Shown piece after piece: positions 49,870 through 56,628 of a DNA stretch of 64,000 nucleotides. The stretch comes from Phytopseudomonas flavescens (GTDB lineage: Bacteria > Pseudomonadota > Gammaproteobacteria > Pseudomonadales > Pseudomonadaceae). The notes beneath the pieces are model-generated. The model ran no database searches. It was not told the DNA's origin and saw only the letters and a list, made by a program, of their open reading frames with translations. Both the position numbers and the translations under genes were made by a program. The stretch spans positions 30,737 through 94,736 of the forward strand of contig NZ_FNDG01000022.1 of the NCBI RefSeq assembly GCF_900100535.1. Direction: 5' to 3'. Position 1 is the stretch's first letter, and every line of letters begins with the position of its first letter.

Positions 49870-51278
49870 GCGAACCAGCCGTGCAACTGCAGCGGGCCGT
49901 CTTCGCCAACCGTACGGAAGGCCCAGCCGCACTGACCGTTGCGGGTTTCTATCAGGTAATAGTCGCGGCGCACGTCCTCGCCATCCCACCAGCCGGATTC
50001 GATGCGCTCGGGGCCGCTGAGAACGCGCAGCCCGGCTCCCTGCAGCGCCTGAGGTTCCGGCAGCAACCAGCTGGGCCGGGCCGCGCATGGTCCGGTAACA
50101 GTGTTGCTCATGGCCTGCGGGCGCCAGGCCTTCTCGGGGCGATGATCGGCATGGGCGCTCAGCCCTTGCACGGCATCGTCACCCAGGCGTGCCCGCAGGC
50201 GTTCGCGCAACTGCTCCCAGCCCAGGGTCTGTTGCGGGCGCTCGTCGAACAGTGCCTGGTGGTGCGGCACGAAAACCGGCAGGTCATTGGCCACCAGCCT
50301 GATCGCCAGCACCGGCGACGGCAGTTGCAGCTGCTCCAGGCGGCCACGGGTGAACTCCAGCAGCATCGCCGCTTCCCGTTCTGCACTGAGCAGGCCCACC
50401 GGCAGCAGGCTGGCATCACCCTCGCGGTGTTCCAGGTGCAGCACGAAACGCTGCACGCCGCAGTCCCGGCCCGTCAGGTAGGCGGCCAGGTCAGCGGTCA
50501 GGCGACGCAGCGCAAACAGCAGGGCCTGGGTCGATTCCGCTTCGACGTGCAGCTCCAGGCGCGTGTCGAACACATCCGGCGGCCGGTAATAGTCCAGCGC
50601 CAGTGGGCGCACGCCCAGCAGGGTATCGAGGCGGCTCAGCAACTCGGCAGGAAAGCGCCGCGCCAGGCTGTCACGGGGCAGCGCCTGTAATTGACGGACC
50701 TGGCGCAGGCCCATGCGCGTCAGGGCCGTGACCTGCTCGACGGGCAGGCCGATGCGATCCAGCGGCATGGCCGCCAGTTGCTGGCGCAGGGCCTGTTCGT
50801 CCGTCACCGCCAGGCCATCGTGGAGGTTGGCCAGCATGCGCGCTGCGGCCGGGTTGTGTGCCAGGGTGATCCGATGCCGAAAGCCCAGCGCCGTCAGTTC
50901 CTCACGCAGGCGCGCCTCGAAGCGTGGCCAGGGGCCGAACAGGGCCAGGCTGGATTGCACCTCCAGCAGCAGGCAGCGTGGGTAGTGCAGGCTGACCTGG
51001 GAGCTGAAACCGTAGGCCCAGGCGGCGAGAAAAGCGCGCCAGCGCTCGATATCCGCCGGATCGTACTCGGCGCTGGCGAACGCGCAGTTCAGCGCTTGCG
51101 CAGCCGTCAGCGTCTGCCCCGGGCGCAGGCCAAGCGCCCGGGCCGCTGGGGTGACCGCCTGCAACAACCGCCGTTGCGCTGGGCCGCTGAGCAGCACCAG
51201 CGGCGTGTCGGCGTCTTCGCGGCCACGCAATACCCCGTCCATGGCCAGTTGCGGCAGCAGAATGCAGGCCCAGCGCAT
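49866..51278 (-). CDS. imuB: Y-family polymerase-like protein ImuB
   Basis: A 470-residue protein. Pol IV-like palm/fingers and little-finger regions are visible (PRCLLLEVQSSLALFGPWPRF, then LEHREGDASLLPV). As is known for ImuB, the Y-family catalytic acidic residues are absent, so it acts as an adaptor linking DnaE2 and ImuA to the sliding clamp. HQALFDERPQQTLGWEQL may be clamp-binding (Q-x-L-F). Separated by one base from imuA and overlapping dnaE2 by 4 bp. Confidence 0.94.
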   Translation of the reverse strand: MRWACILLPQLAMDGVLRGREDADTPLVLLSGPAQRRLLQAVTPAARALGLRPGQTLTAAQALNCAFASAEYDPADIERWRAFLAAWAYGFSSQVSLHYPRCLLLEVQSSLALFGPWPRFEARLREELTALGFRHRITLAHNPAAARMLANLHDGLAVTDEQALRQQLAAMPLDRIGLPVEQVTALTRMGLRQVRQLQALPRDSLARRFPAELLSRLDTLLGVRPLALDYYRPPDVFDTRLELHVEAESTQALLFALRRLTADLAAYLTGRDCGVQRFVLHLEHREGDASLLPVGLLSAEREAAMLLEFTRGRLEQLQLPSPVLAIRLVANDLPVFVPHHQALFDERPQQTLGWEQLRERLRARLGDDAVQGLSAHADHRPEKAWRPQAMSNTVTGPCAARPSWLLPEPQALQGAGLRVLSGPERIESGWWDGEDVRRDYYLIETRNGQCGWAFRTVGEDGPLQLHGWFA

Positions 51279-51279
51279 G

Positions 51280-51900
51280 TCATCGACCCCAGGTGCTCAG
51301 CGGAAATGCGCACGCCGGTGGCTGTCCACCCCGGCACTTGAGCACGCGCACCTGAGCCGGTTGCGCTTCTATGGTCAGACGCAAGGCCGCGGGCGAAGGA
51401 TTCTGAGCCTCATGCAACGGACGGTAGGCGAAAGCCAGGGTCTGCCCGGTTTCCGCTGCGATCTGCAGGCGGCGCAAGGCCCGATCATCGGCGCGCTGCG
51501 GCCAGAGCACCACCGCACCGCAACTGCCCGAGCGCAGGCACTGCTCGGCCGCCCACAAGGCCTCCCGGGCAGATGCCTGGATCAGCGTCAACTGCTGCAT
51601 CTCCACGCCTGCCGCCAGCCAGGCACTGGGGTAGGGCTGGTAGGGCGGGGCGACCAGCACCACCCGTTCACCGGCAGTACTCAAACGCGCCAGTGTCGAC
51701 AACAGCAAGCGCAGCTCGCCAACCCCCGGTGCTGCGACCAGCAACTCACTCAACGCCGCTTCCGGCCAGCCACCCCCGGGCAGCGCCGTATCCAGTGCAA
51801 GGTTGCCGGTTGGCTGGTGAGCGCCGGGCGCGATGACGCCCTGGCCACGCCAGATACGGCGTTCATTGAATAGATGATCGAGGGCTACGGTTGAAGGCAT
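51280..51900 (-). CDS. imuA: Translesion synthesis protein ImuA (SulA/RecA-like)
   Basis: A 206-residue RecA-fold-like protein without a clear Walker A, with LDTALPGGGWPEAALSELL, RVVLVAPPYQPYPSAWLAAGV and WAAEQCLRSGSCGAVVLWP. These are the conserved segments of ImuA, often annotated SulA. First gene of the SOS mutasome operon, with a canonical LexA box 25-40 bp upstream. No lexA2 gene is present here. Confidence 0.92.
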   Translation of the reverse strand: MPSTVALDHLFNERRIWRGQGVIAPGAHQPTGNLALDTALPGGGWPEAALSELLVAAPGVGELRLLLSTLARLSTAGERVVLVAPPYQPYPSAWLAAGVEMQQLTLIQASAREALWAAEQCLRSGSCGAVVLWPQRADDRALRRLQIAAETGQTLAFAYRPLHEAQNPSPAALRLTIEAQPAQVRVLKCRGGQPPACAFPLSTWGR

Positions 51901-51924
51901 GACAATCGGAAGAGGTAAAAAGCA

Positions 51925-51940
51925 CTGTTCAAATGTACAG
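51925..51940. promoter_or_regulatory. LexA (SOS) box upstream of imuA
   Basis: CTGT-N8-ACAG (51925-51928, 51937-51940) matches the gamma-proteobacterial LexA consensus exactly at its conserved ends. It is in the imuA promoter position. Confidence 0.93.
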
Positions 51941-52038
51941 TATTTGCTTGCGTGCCAAGGGAGTATCCGCCGAGTGGATCACCACGAATGCTGGCTGACC
52001 GAGGGTGGATGGGGGCTGAGCCCCCGATGATCAAGGCT

Positions 52039-52060
52039 GCAGCGCCCCGCGAGGCGCTGC
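52039..52060. other. Hairpin in 51901-52190 intergenic region
   Basis: GCAGCGCC (52039-52046) pairs with GGCGCTGC (52053-52060). A second stem, GGGGGCT-GA-GCCCCC, lies just upstream around 52011-52025. The 290-bp region between imuA and tRNA-Ser holds no gene, and these look like intergenic repeat or terminator stems. Confidence 0.4.
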
Positions 52061-52150
52061 AATCACGCCCTGAGGCGGGGTGGTGTCGCTCGTTGGCTGG
52101 TCGAGTGAGGCAAGCAATTGAAAGCAGGCGAAAAAAATCGCCCGATGGGC

Positions 52151-52179
52151 TTCGCCAAAGCGATTTCTGCTGATATCAT
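52151..52179 (+). promoter_or_regulatory. Candidate promoter of tRNA-Ser
   Basis: TTCGCC (52151-52156), 17 bp, TATCAT (52174-52179), followed by a GC-rich discriminator GCGCGCC typical of stringently controlled stable-RNA promoters. The tRNA 5' end is 12 bp downstream. The -35 box is poor. Confidence 0.5.
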
Positions 52180-52190
52180 GCGCGCCGCCT

Positions 52191-52280
52191 GGGAAGATGC
52201 CGGAGTGGCCGAACGGGACGGATTCGAAATCCGTTGTATCAGCGATGGTACCTAGGGTTCAAATCCCTATCTTCCCGCCA
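52191..52280 (+). tRNA. tRNA-Ser (anticodon CGA)
   Basis: A 90-nt class II tRNA. The acceptor stem GGGAAGA (52191-52197) pairs with TCTTCCC (52270-52276), followed by discriminator G and encoded CCA. The anticodon stem GACGGAT...ATCCGT carries loop TTCGAAA with anticodon CGA. A long variable arm (TATCAGCGATGGTA) and the T loop GGTTCAAATCC are present. Its 3' third is the attachment site of the adjacent island and is duplicated at 57628. Confidence 0.95.
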
Positions 52281-52284
52281 TATC
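52255..52284 (+). repeat. Left attachment site (in tRNA-Ser 3' end)
   Basis: A 30-bp block beginning GGGTTCAAATCCC and ending CCGCCATATC is identical to 57628-57657. It contains the T arm, acceptor 3' strand and CCA of the tRNA plus 4 bp downstream. This is the classical footprint of site-specific integration by a tyrosine recombinase. Confidence 0.9.
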
Positions 52285-52292
52285 TAAAGCCT

Positions 52293-52327
52293 AAGCCCCT
52301 GAAATTCATAGAGTTTCGGGGGCTTTT
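52293..52327 (+). terminator. Terminator after tRNA-Ser (inside island)
   Basis: AAGCCCCTGAAA (52293-52304) pairs with TTTCGGGGGCTT (52314-52325), followed by TT. It terminates tRNA-Ser transcription and was brought by the island. A different terminator lies beyond the right repeat. Confidence 0.85.
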
Positions 52328-52332
52328 GCTTT

Positions 52333-52488
52333 TCAGGGCATACCGATTGTCGAAAGGCATCCCGGCTTGCTGCTCAGCTCCGCTGCGGCTGATGTCCTGG
52401 CGAATGCCTTCGAGCAAGAATCCAACCACGTCACTTCAGTGTTATAGACGAGCCGGTAATTCTTATAGCGAGTCCGTTCGTGGCCTAG
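52333..52488 (-). pseudogene. RelE/ParE-like toxin remnant
   Basis: In a frame different from the antitoxin gene the strand reads LGHERTRYKNYRLVYNTEVTW before losing similarity. YxNYRLVY is the conserved C-terminal strand of RelE/ParE-superfamily toxins. The N-terminal toxin part and the antitoxin end appear to have been lost by an internal deletion, leaving no start codon. The identification rests on one short motif. Confidence 0.4.
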
Positions 52489-52642
52489 GGCCCCTGGCAC
52501 GGCGTGTAGCGAATGCGGCTTCTACATCTTCACAGGATCGGCCACGGCGAGCTTCGACCGAGGCTCTGGCAGCAGCCACTTTGCGCTGAACGAATTCATC
52601 GTGTGCCTTGGCTTGCTGGTGCTGGCGAATGGTGTCGTCCAT
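52463..52642 (-). CDS. Small antitoxin-like protein
   Basis: A 59-residue protein (MDDTIRQHQQAKAHDEFVQR...). The helix KVAAARASVEARRG and the tail EDVEAAFATRRAR are like the toxin-wrapping end of StbD/RelB-type antitoxins. The last 10 residues look out of place, as expected if a deletion fused it into the toxin remnant. It starts 18 bp after the 40-residue peptide gene. The ribosome site is weak. It may no longer function as an antitoxin. Confidence 0.5.
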   Translation of the reverse strand: MDDTIRQHQQAKAHDEFVQRKVAAARASVEARRGRSCEDVEAAFATRRARGPRPRTDSL

Positions 52643-52660
52643 AAGGTCGGTCGACGTGCT

Positions 52661-52783
52661 TCAGTGCGCGGACAACTGACCCGGCCCTGACAGAACGCGC
52701 ATGGCATAGGTGAACCCATCAGCGGTGCCACAGACGTAACCACCTGCGAAGGCAAGAGCAGCGATGAACAGGTAACGGATCAT
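52661..52783 (-). CDS. 40-residue phage-type membrane peptide
   Basis: Codes for MIRYLFIAALAFAGGYVCGT and 20 further residues. A hydrophobic segment (residues 2-19) suggests one membrane helix. AGAGG lies 8 nt before the ATG, and the start follows the upstream stop by 3 bp, so it belongs to the small-gene operon led by the Cox-like gene. Very small genes of this type are typical of filamentous phages. No function assigned. Confidence 0.6.
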   Translation of the reverse strand: MIRYLFIAALAFAGGYVCGTADGFTYAMRVLSGPGQLSAH

Positions 52784-52786
52784 GGG

Positions 52787-53074
52787 TCAGCCTCTCGGGT
52801 GCTTGGGCTCGGGGTGTTCGGTTGGCTGGCCGTTGCTGGTATCGGGCGCAGCGTCGGGGGACAGGTAGAGGCCGAGACCCAACGGCAGGTACTGCTCAGG
52901 TGCAGCCCGTGCCCGCTCACCAAGCGCGTTTGGCCTATGACCGGGAGGCAGCGTGCGAGGCGGCCTTGGCCGCAGTGTGGCGACAGGCTGATAAACCCCG
53001 GTCTTGCGGCACTGCAGGCAGATCAATCGCAGTCCAGCCCGTGCGGACGATGCGGGTACCTTTGCACGGCTCAT
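52787..53074 (-). CDS. 95-residue phage-type hypothetical protein
   Basis: A basic, proline-rich protein (MSRAKVPASSARAGLRLICL...) with a single CxxC pair (Cys19, Cys22) in the N-terminal third and an unstructured C-terminal tail. It lies 10 bp after the 58-residue gene and 3 bp before the 40-residue gene in one operon. It may be a nucleic-acid-binding phage protein by charge and Cys pair, but no family is recognised. Confidence 0.55.
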   Translation of the reverse strand: MSRAKVPASSARAGLRLICLQCRKTGVYQPVATLRPRPPRTLPPGHRPNALGERARAAPEQYLPLGLGLYLSPDAAPDTSNGQPTEHPEPKHPRG

Positions 53075-53084
53075 TTATCTGGCC

Positions 53085-53261
53085 TCACACCATGGCAACG
53101 CAACGGAATGCGAGCACGCTCGGGTGCCACTGGCCGTGCAGGCAGCAAAGGGTGCGGCCACGCCAGGTAAAGCACACCAGCAGAGCCGGGCGGTATGCAC
53201 ACCCTGCCAACGGCGTTGCCTGTTGGGTCGTGCACGCCTCGACGGCATGGCGAGTTTTCAT
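53085..53261 (-). CDS. 58-residue Cys-rich phage-type protein
   Basis: Starts MKTRHAVEACTTQQATPLAG and ends FRCVAMV, with six cysteines. Its ATG overlaps the Cox-like stop (ATGA), the best evidence that it is real and coupled. A longer frame reaching 53405 only shadows the Cox-like gene. Function unknown; metal binding is possible. Confidence 0.6.
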   Translation of the reverse strand: MKTRHAVEACTTQQATPLAGCAYRPALLVCFTWRGRTLCCLHGQWHPSVLAFRCVAMV

Positions 53262-53473
53262 GCCATCCACTGCTGCTCGAGCAACCATTGGCGGAGCATG
53301 GCGCTGTTGACCATGCGGCGTTTGCCGAGCTTTACGGTGGGGATCACCCCACGCATTGCCCAGGCGCGGGCTGTGTCGTAGGTAAGCCCGTTGCGATCCG
53401 CCCACGATTCGACGGTTTCAACGTCCTGTTGCGGCGCTATCAGCTTGTTGGCGTCCAGCTGTTCCAGTCCCAT
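53258..53473 (-). CDS. Cox/excisionase-like helix-turn-helix protein
   Basis: A 71-residue protein. VESWADRNGLTYDTARAWAMRGVIPTVKLGKRRMVNSAMLRQWLLEQQW has the winged helix pattern of phage Cox/AlpA/Xis regulators, where a short helix-turn-helix is followed by a wing and R-M-V-N. Such proteins bend attachment DNA for excision and repress lysogeny promoters. It diverges from the repressor-like gene, with palindromic operators between, as in phage genetic switches. It heads the operon of tiny genes. Confidence 0.8.
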   Translation of the reverse strand: MGLEQLDANKLIAPQQDVETVESWADRNGLTYDTARAWAMRGVIPTVKLGKRRMVNSAMLRQWLLEQQWMA

Positions 53474-53522
53474 GTCGTTCCGTGCCTATTCGTGTCAATA
53501 TTCGAAGCAGTGAACTTGCTTC

Positions 53523-53553
53523 ATGGATACAGTCCATATGGATAATATCCATA
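53523..53553. promoter_or_regulatory. Tandem palindromic operators of the island switch
   Basis: ATGGA-TACAG-TCCAT (53523-53537) directly abuts TATGGAT-AAT-ATCCATA (53537-53553). They share the ATGGA/TCCAT half-site and lie between the divergent Cox-like and repressor-like genes. Another ATCCAT half-site is at 53573-53578, inside the repressor gene start. This is the layout of a phage repressor operator region. Confidence 0.75.
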
Positions 53554-53563
53554 GAGGTGAGTT

Positions 53564-53866
53564 ATGGCAATAATCCATAAATGGTATTTATTAATGGCTC
53601 ATGGTATGGCCGATAGAGTGCATCAATTGCTGAGCGCAACCAGCCTCAAAGAGCTGGCAGAGGTGAACAGCAAGGACTATGTACGTTGGCAGAGCATCAA
53701 GCGGGGAAGGGCTCGCATTGGTGCCGAAGAAGTGGAGCATCTGGGGAGGATGTATCCGCAGTACCGCTGGTGGCTCATGACTGGGGAGGTCATGCCGGAC
53801 AAAGGACAAGTCAGCCCCGAATACGAAGAGGCCAACCGAAACTTGCCCAATCAAAACGCGGGATAG
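53564..53866 (+). CDS. Phage repressor-like DNA-binding protein
   Basis: A 100-residue protein. MADRVHQLLSATSLKELAEVNSKDYVRWQSIKRGRARIGAEEVEHLGRMYPQYRWWLMTGE is the helix-turn-helix arrangement of phage repressors that end in the W-L-x-T-G motif. A strong GAGGTGAG ribosome site precedes the ATG at 53564. An internal ATG (MAHGMADR) is possible. Its operators lie just upstream, so it probably controls itself and the Cox-like operon. Confidence 0.75.
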   Translation: MAIIHKWYLLMAHGMADRVHQLLSATSLKELAEVNSKDYVRWQSIKRGRARIGAEEVEHLGRMYPQYRWWLMTGEVMPDKGQVSPEYEEANRNLPNQNAG

Positions 53867-53925
53867 CGATTACAACGGAAGTAACTAAGCGCTGGTTCGC
53901 CCGATTAGGTTAATTGGAGAGTCAA

Positions 53926-55032
53926 ATGGCAAGCAAAAAGACTGTATCTCAACTGGCAGATGTTTTATTTCCTGAAGTGAGCGAGCAAGAAAGCTTCGCT
54001 GACGGAGTTCTTTCTATTCCGCCAGAGTTGCGAAAGCTGCATACGGATACATACGACTTTACTGTTGAGACGATAGTTGAGAAAACTATTGATGGTTCGA
54101 TATTTGTACCGAAATTCCAGCGTAGATATGTTTGGAGTGATGCGCAAGCCTCTCGTCTAGTTGAGTCCCTCATTATACAGTGTCCGATTCCTGTAATTTA
54201 TTTAAATCAAGAGACTAATGAGACCTTATCTGTCATTGATGGAAATCAACGCTTAACAAGTTTGCGTAGGTATATAAATAACGAGTTTCCGCTAAAAGGT
54301 CTGACAGCTTATCCTGAGCTGGAAGGCAGCAGGTTTCACGAACTTGATCCTAGATTCCAACGCCACATCCAGAATCGGACTTTGCGCTGTATAGTTATTT
54401 TGAAAGACACGCACCCTCAAGTGAAGTTTGACGTTTTTGAACGTCTTAATTCAGGTGCGACAAAACTTACACCGCAAGAGCTAAGGCATGGGCTTTACTT
54501 TGGTGATTTAATGTCTTTGGCTACAAAGACAGTTAAAGAGTCAGGGTTCCTTTCCGACTTAGAAATCAAAAATGACAAGAGAATGAAGGCAGAAGAATTG
54601 GTGCTCCGGTTTTGGGCGCTTAGCGAGGGGTTTAATGCTTATAAGAAGCCATTGGCGAGCTTTATAAATGATTACTCTGACAAGAACAGAAAGCTGAGCT
54701 TGAAGAGAAAAGATTCCTTGCTTAAGTCTTTCTGTGAAACTCTAGAAATGGTTCGTGTTTGTCTAGGTGAACTGGCATTTAAAGTGTTTGATAAAAAACT
54801 TAATGTAGAAAGTAGTTTTAATGCCGCAGTTTATGATGCGCTAATGGTGGGCTTTTACCAAGCTGGTTTGTCTGGAGGGATACAGGCAGATAGGCGAGCA
54901 GGGCAAGCCATACTAGCGGAATTGATTGTTGATGATGAGAAATTCAGACGCTCTATTAGCGTCGCCACAAGCGATGAAAATCAAGTCAAATATAGGATAA
55001 GAGCTGTGACTGAGGCATTTGGGAAGCCTTAA
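53926..55032 (+). CDS. DUF262-domain protein, candidate defence effector
   Basis: A 368-residue protein. The DUF262 core is clear: VPKFQRRYVWSDAQASRLVESLI (62-84), IPVIYL, the ParB-like box VIDGNQRLTSLRRY (103-116) and FDVFERLNSGATKLTPQELR (168-187). This domain occurs in GmrSD- and BrxU-type anti-phage enzymes, where it binds or hydrolyses nucleotides. No C-terminal DUF1524 HNH nuclease follows, so the nuclease may be supplied by the adjacent HEPN protein. ATG at 53926 follows GGAGA. AT-rich, unlike the chromosome; the next gene starts 2 bp after the stop. Confidence 0.87.
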   Translation: MASKKTVSQLADVLFPEVSEQESFADGVLSIPPELRKLHTDTYDFTVETIVEKTIDGSIFVPKFQRRYVWSDAQASRLVESLIIQCPIPVIYLNQETNETLSVIDGNQRLTSLRRYINNEFPLKGLTAYPELEGSRFHELDPRFQRHIQNRTLRCIVILKDTHPQVKFDVFERLNSGATKLTPQELRHGLYFGDLMSLATKTVKESGFLSDLEIKNDKRMKAEELVLRFWALSEGFNAYKKPLASFINDYSDKNRKLSLKRKDSLLKSFCETLEMVRVCLGELAFKVFDKKLNVESSFNAAVYDALMVGFYQAGLSGGIQADRRAGQAILAELIVDDEKFRRSISVATSDENQVKYRIRAVTEAFGKP

Positions 55033-55034
55033 TT

Positions 55035-55766
55035 ATGCCGTATGTTAGAAGTATTGCTCTAGCCACGCTGGCGGAAGAGTACTCAGTTGTACTGGGAAGA
55101 GTGAAGGGAACTAAAAGAAAAGAATTAGCTCCGGAAGAAGTTGAGTACATCTTAGGTGCTGCTATCTTCTTGGCGCATGCGGCTCTTGAGAATTATGTTA
55201 GCGACCTTTTTTCCAGTGTTGCTAAGGGGATAAGGTCAGTCGCAAAAAAAGGCGATCAGCTCCCGGATGAATTAAGGGCGCATCTGTTTTTGCATAAGTT
55301 GAATAAATCAAAAATAGTAGGAATGCAGGTCGGCTTTAATGCTGAGAATGATGCTTTCAAAGATGTGATTAACTCTCTGAATGGACATGCAGGGACGCTT
55401 GTGGACGGATCTAGAGAACTTTATTCTCTTCAAGGCGTAGATATCTATACAACGTATAAATATCCCTCAAAAGAAAATCTTAATAAGGTTTTCAAGCGAG
55501 TAGGTATTGAGAATCTATTTAAGTGTCTTGATAAGGCGATGCGGAGAAACTCTGAGACGGCGTTGGTTTCATTAGGTAGCCTTAGAAGCGGGTTGGCGCA
55601 CACCGGTAAGATGCCGGGAGTAACTTCGGGCGATGTTATAAAGAGGATCAAGGATGTTCAGGATCTTGTCAGGGCTATAGATCGATTGCTGTACAAACAC
55701 ATGTGTTCAAAGTTTGGGCAAGATTCTTGGGTGGGGAATGTTTCAAGCTTTTATAAACAGACTTAG
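55035..55766 (+). CDS. HEPN-fold protein with R-x4-H motif (MAE_28990/RiboL-PSP-like)
   Basis: A 243-residue, mostly helical protein. ILGAAIFLAHAALENYVSDLF (40-60) is the typical first HEPN helix, and LRSGLAHTG carries R184-x4-H189, the catalytic pair of HEPN ribonucleases. DUF262 genes are found next to HEPN proteins of the MAE_28990/MAE_18760 type, as far as I recall. With a 2-bp gap after the DUF262 gene it is surely cotranslated. Possibly a ribonuclease set off during infection. Transfer is indicated by low GC. Confidence 0.72.
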   Translation: MPYVRSIALATLAEEYSVVLGRVKGTKRKELAPEEVEYILGAAIFLAHAALENYVSDLFSSVAKGIRSVAKKGDQLPDELRAHLFLHKLNKSKIVGMQVGFNAENDAFKDVINSLNGHAGTLVDGSRELYSLQGVDIYTTYKYPSKENLNKVFKRVGIENLFKCLDKAMRRNSETALVSLGSLRSGLAHTGKMPGVTSGDVIKRIKDVQDLVRAIDRLLYKHMCSKFGQDSWVGNVSSFYKQT

Positions 55767-55869
55767 TAAACTGTAATTTTAGCCAGAGGCCGATGTATGG
55801 TTTCTGGTGGGCAGGCTAAAGGATACATGTAAAAGGAGACAGATTTATTCATGAGCACAAGGATTAGTG

Positions 55870-56625
55870 ATGAAAGCTGACAAGGATGATATTCCTAAAT
55901 ACCTAAAACCACGCAAGAAAAAAGGCCCATGGCGTACGCTAGCAATCCTGGGTGTTGGCTCTGCAATCTTTTGGGGCTTGGTTACAGTATTTGCAAAACC
56001 CATCGTGATCGACGTGGCTCAGCTAAAGCAGGCTATACGCTTTGGCGGTGAACCCATATTCAGTCAGCAGCCTACACAGCCTCAGCAACCACCTAGTGAA
56101 GCGCTACAAGGCAACGATCAAGACTGGATCAGATCCAACCAAGTCCAACAGACCATACAAGCCAACCGCGAGCTTGAAGAATGGTCACGCCAACGCGCCC
56201 AGGAAACTCATGAACGGCAAACAGTGTTCAACGATAACAACTACGCGCCGAAGCAGCCTGTAAATACATACAAAGCAGCACCAGCCCCGGCAGTACAACA
56301 GATTGCTTCAGCAGAGCGACCAAGGCAGCAGCAACGCACTGTGCAGCGTGAGCGTACTTCCAGGTGGATCAAAAGCTGGAATGGCGGCACCAACTATCTG
56401 GCCGAATGGATATCCGTCAACAATCACATAGACGGCACCACCGTTTGCGCAAACCATAAGCGCGGATCAATCGATTACCGCGAATGCCGCAAGGCTGCCA
56501 AACAGCATTATCACGACGAATGCCGGACATGGCGCGCTCGCTATGATAATGATCGAAAAGATAGAAGCGACAAGCTAAGGGAGCGCTACTGCGTTGCGGC
56601 TAGCAGCTTCAGCCCGATGGGATAG
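55870..56625 (+). CDS. Single-pass membrane protein of unknown function
   Basis: A 251-residue protein: positively charged N-terminus (KYLKPRKKKGPWR), one transmembrane helix (TLAILGVGSAIFWGLVTVF, about 23-41), then a Q/P-rich low-complexity linker (about 65-150) and a basic C-terminal domain with four cysteines (TVCANHK, YRECRKAAKQHYHDECRTW, RERYC). It probably sits in the inner membrane with the tail in the periplasm. ATG at 55870 follows AAGGA. Neither family nor role is recognised. It lies 103 bp after the HEPN gene. Confidence 0.7.
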   Translation: MKADKDDIPKYLKPRKKKGPWRTLAILGVGSAIFWGLVTVFAKPIVIDVAQLKQAIRFGGEPIFSQQPTQPQQPPSEALQGNDQDWIRSNQVQQTIQANRELEEWSRQRAQETHERQTVFNDNNYAPKQPVNTYKAAPAPAVQQIASAERPRQQQRTVQRERTSRWIKSWNGGTNYLAEWISVNNHIDGTTVCANHKRGSIDYRECRKAAKQHYHDECRTWRARYDNDRKDRSDKLRERYCVAASSFSPMG

Positions 56626-56628
56626 GTT

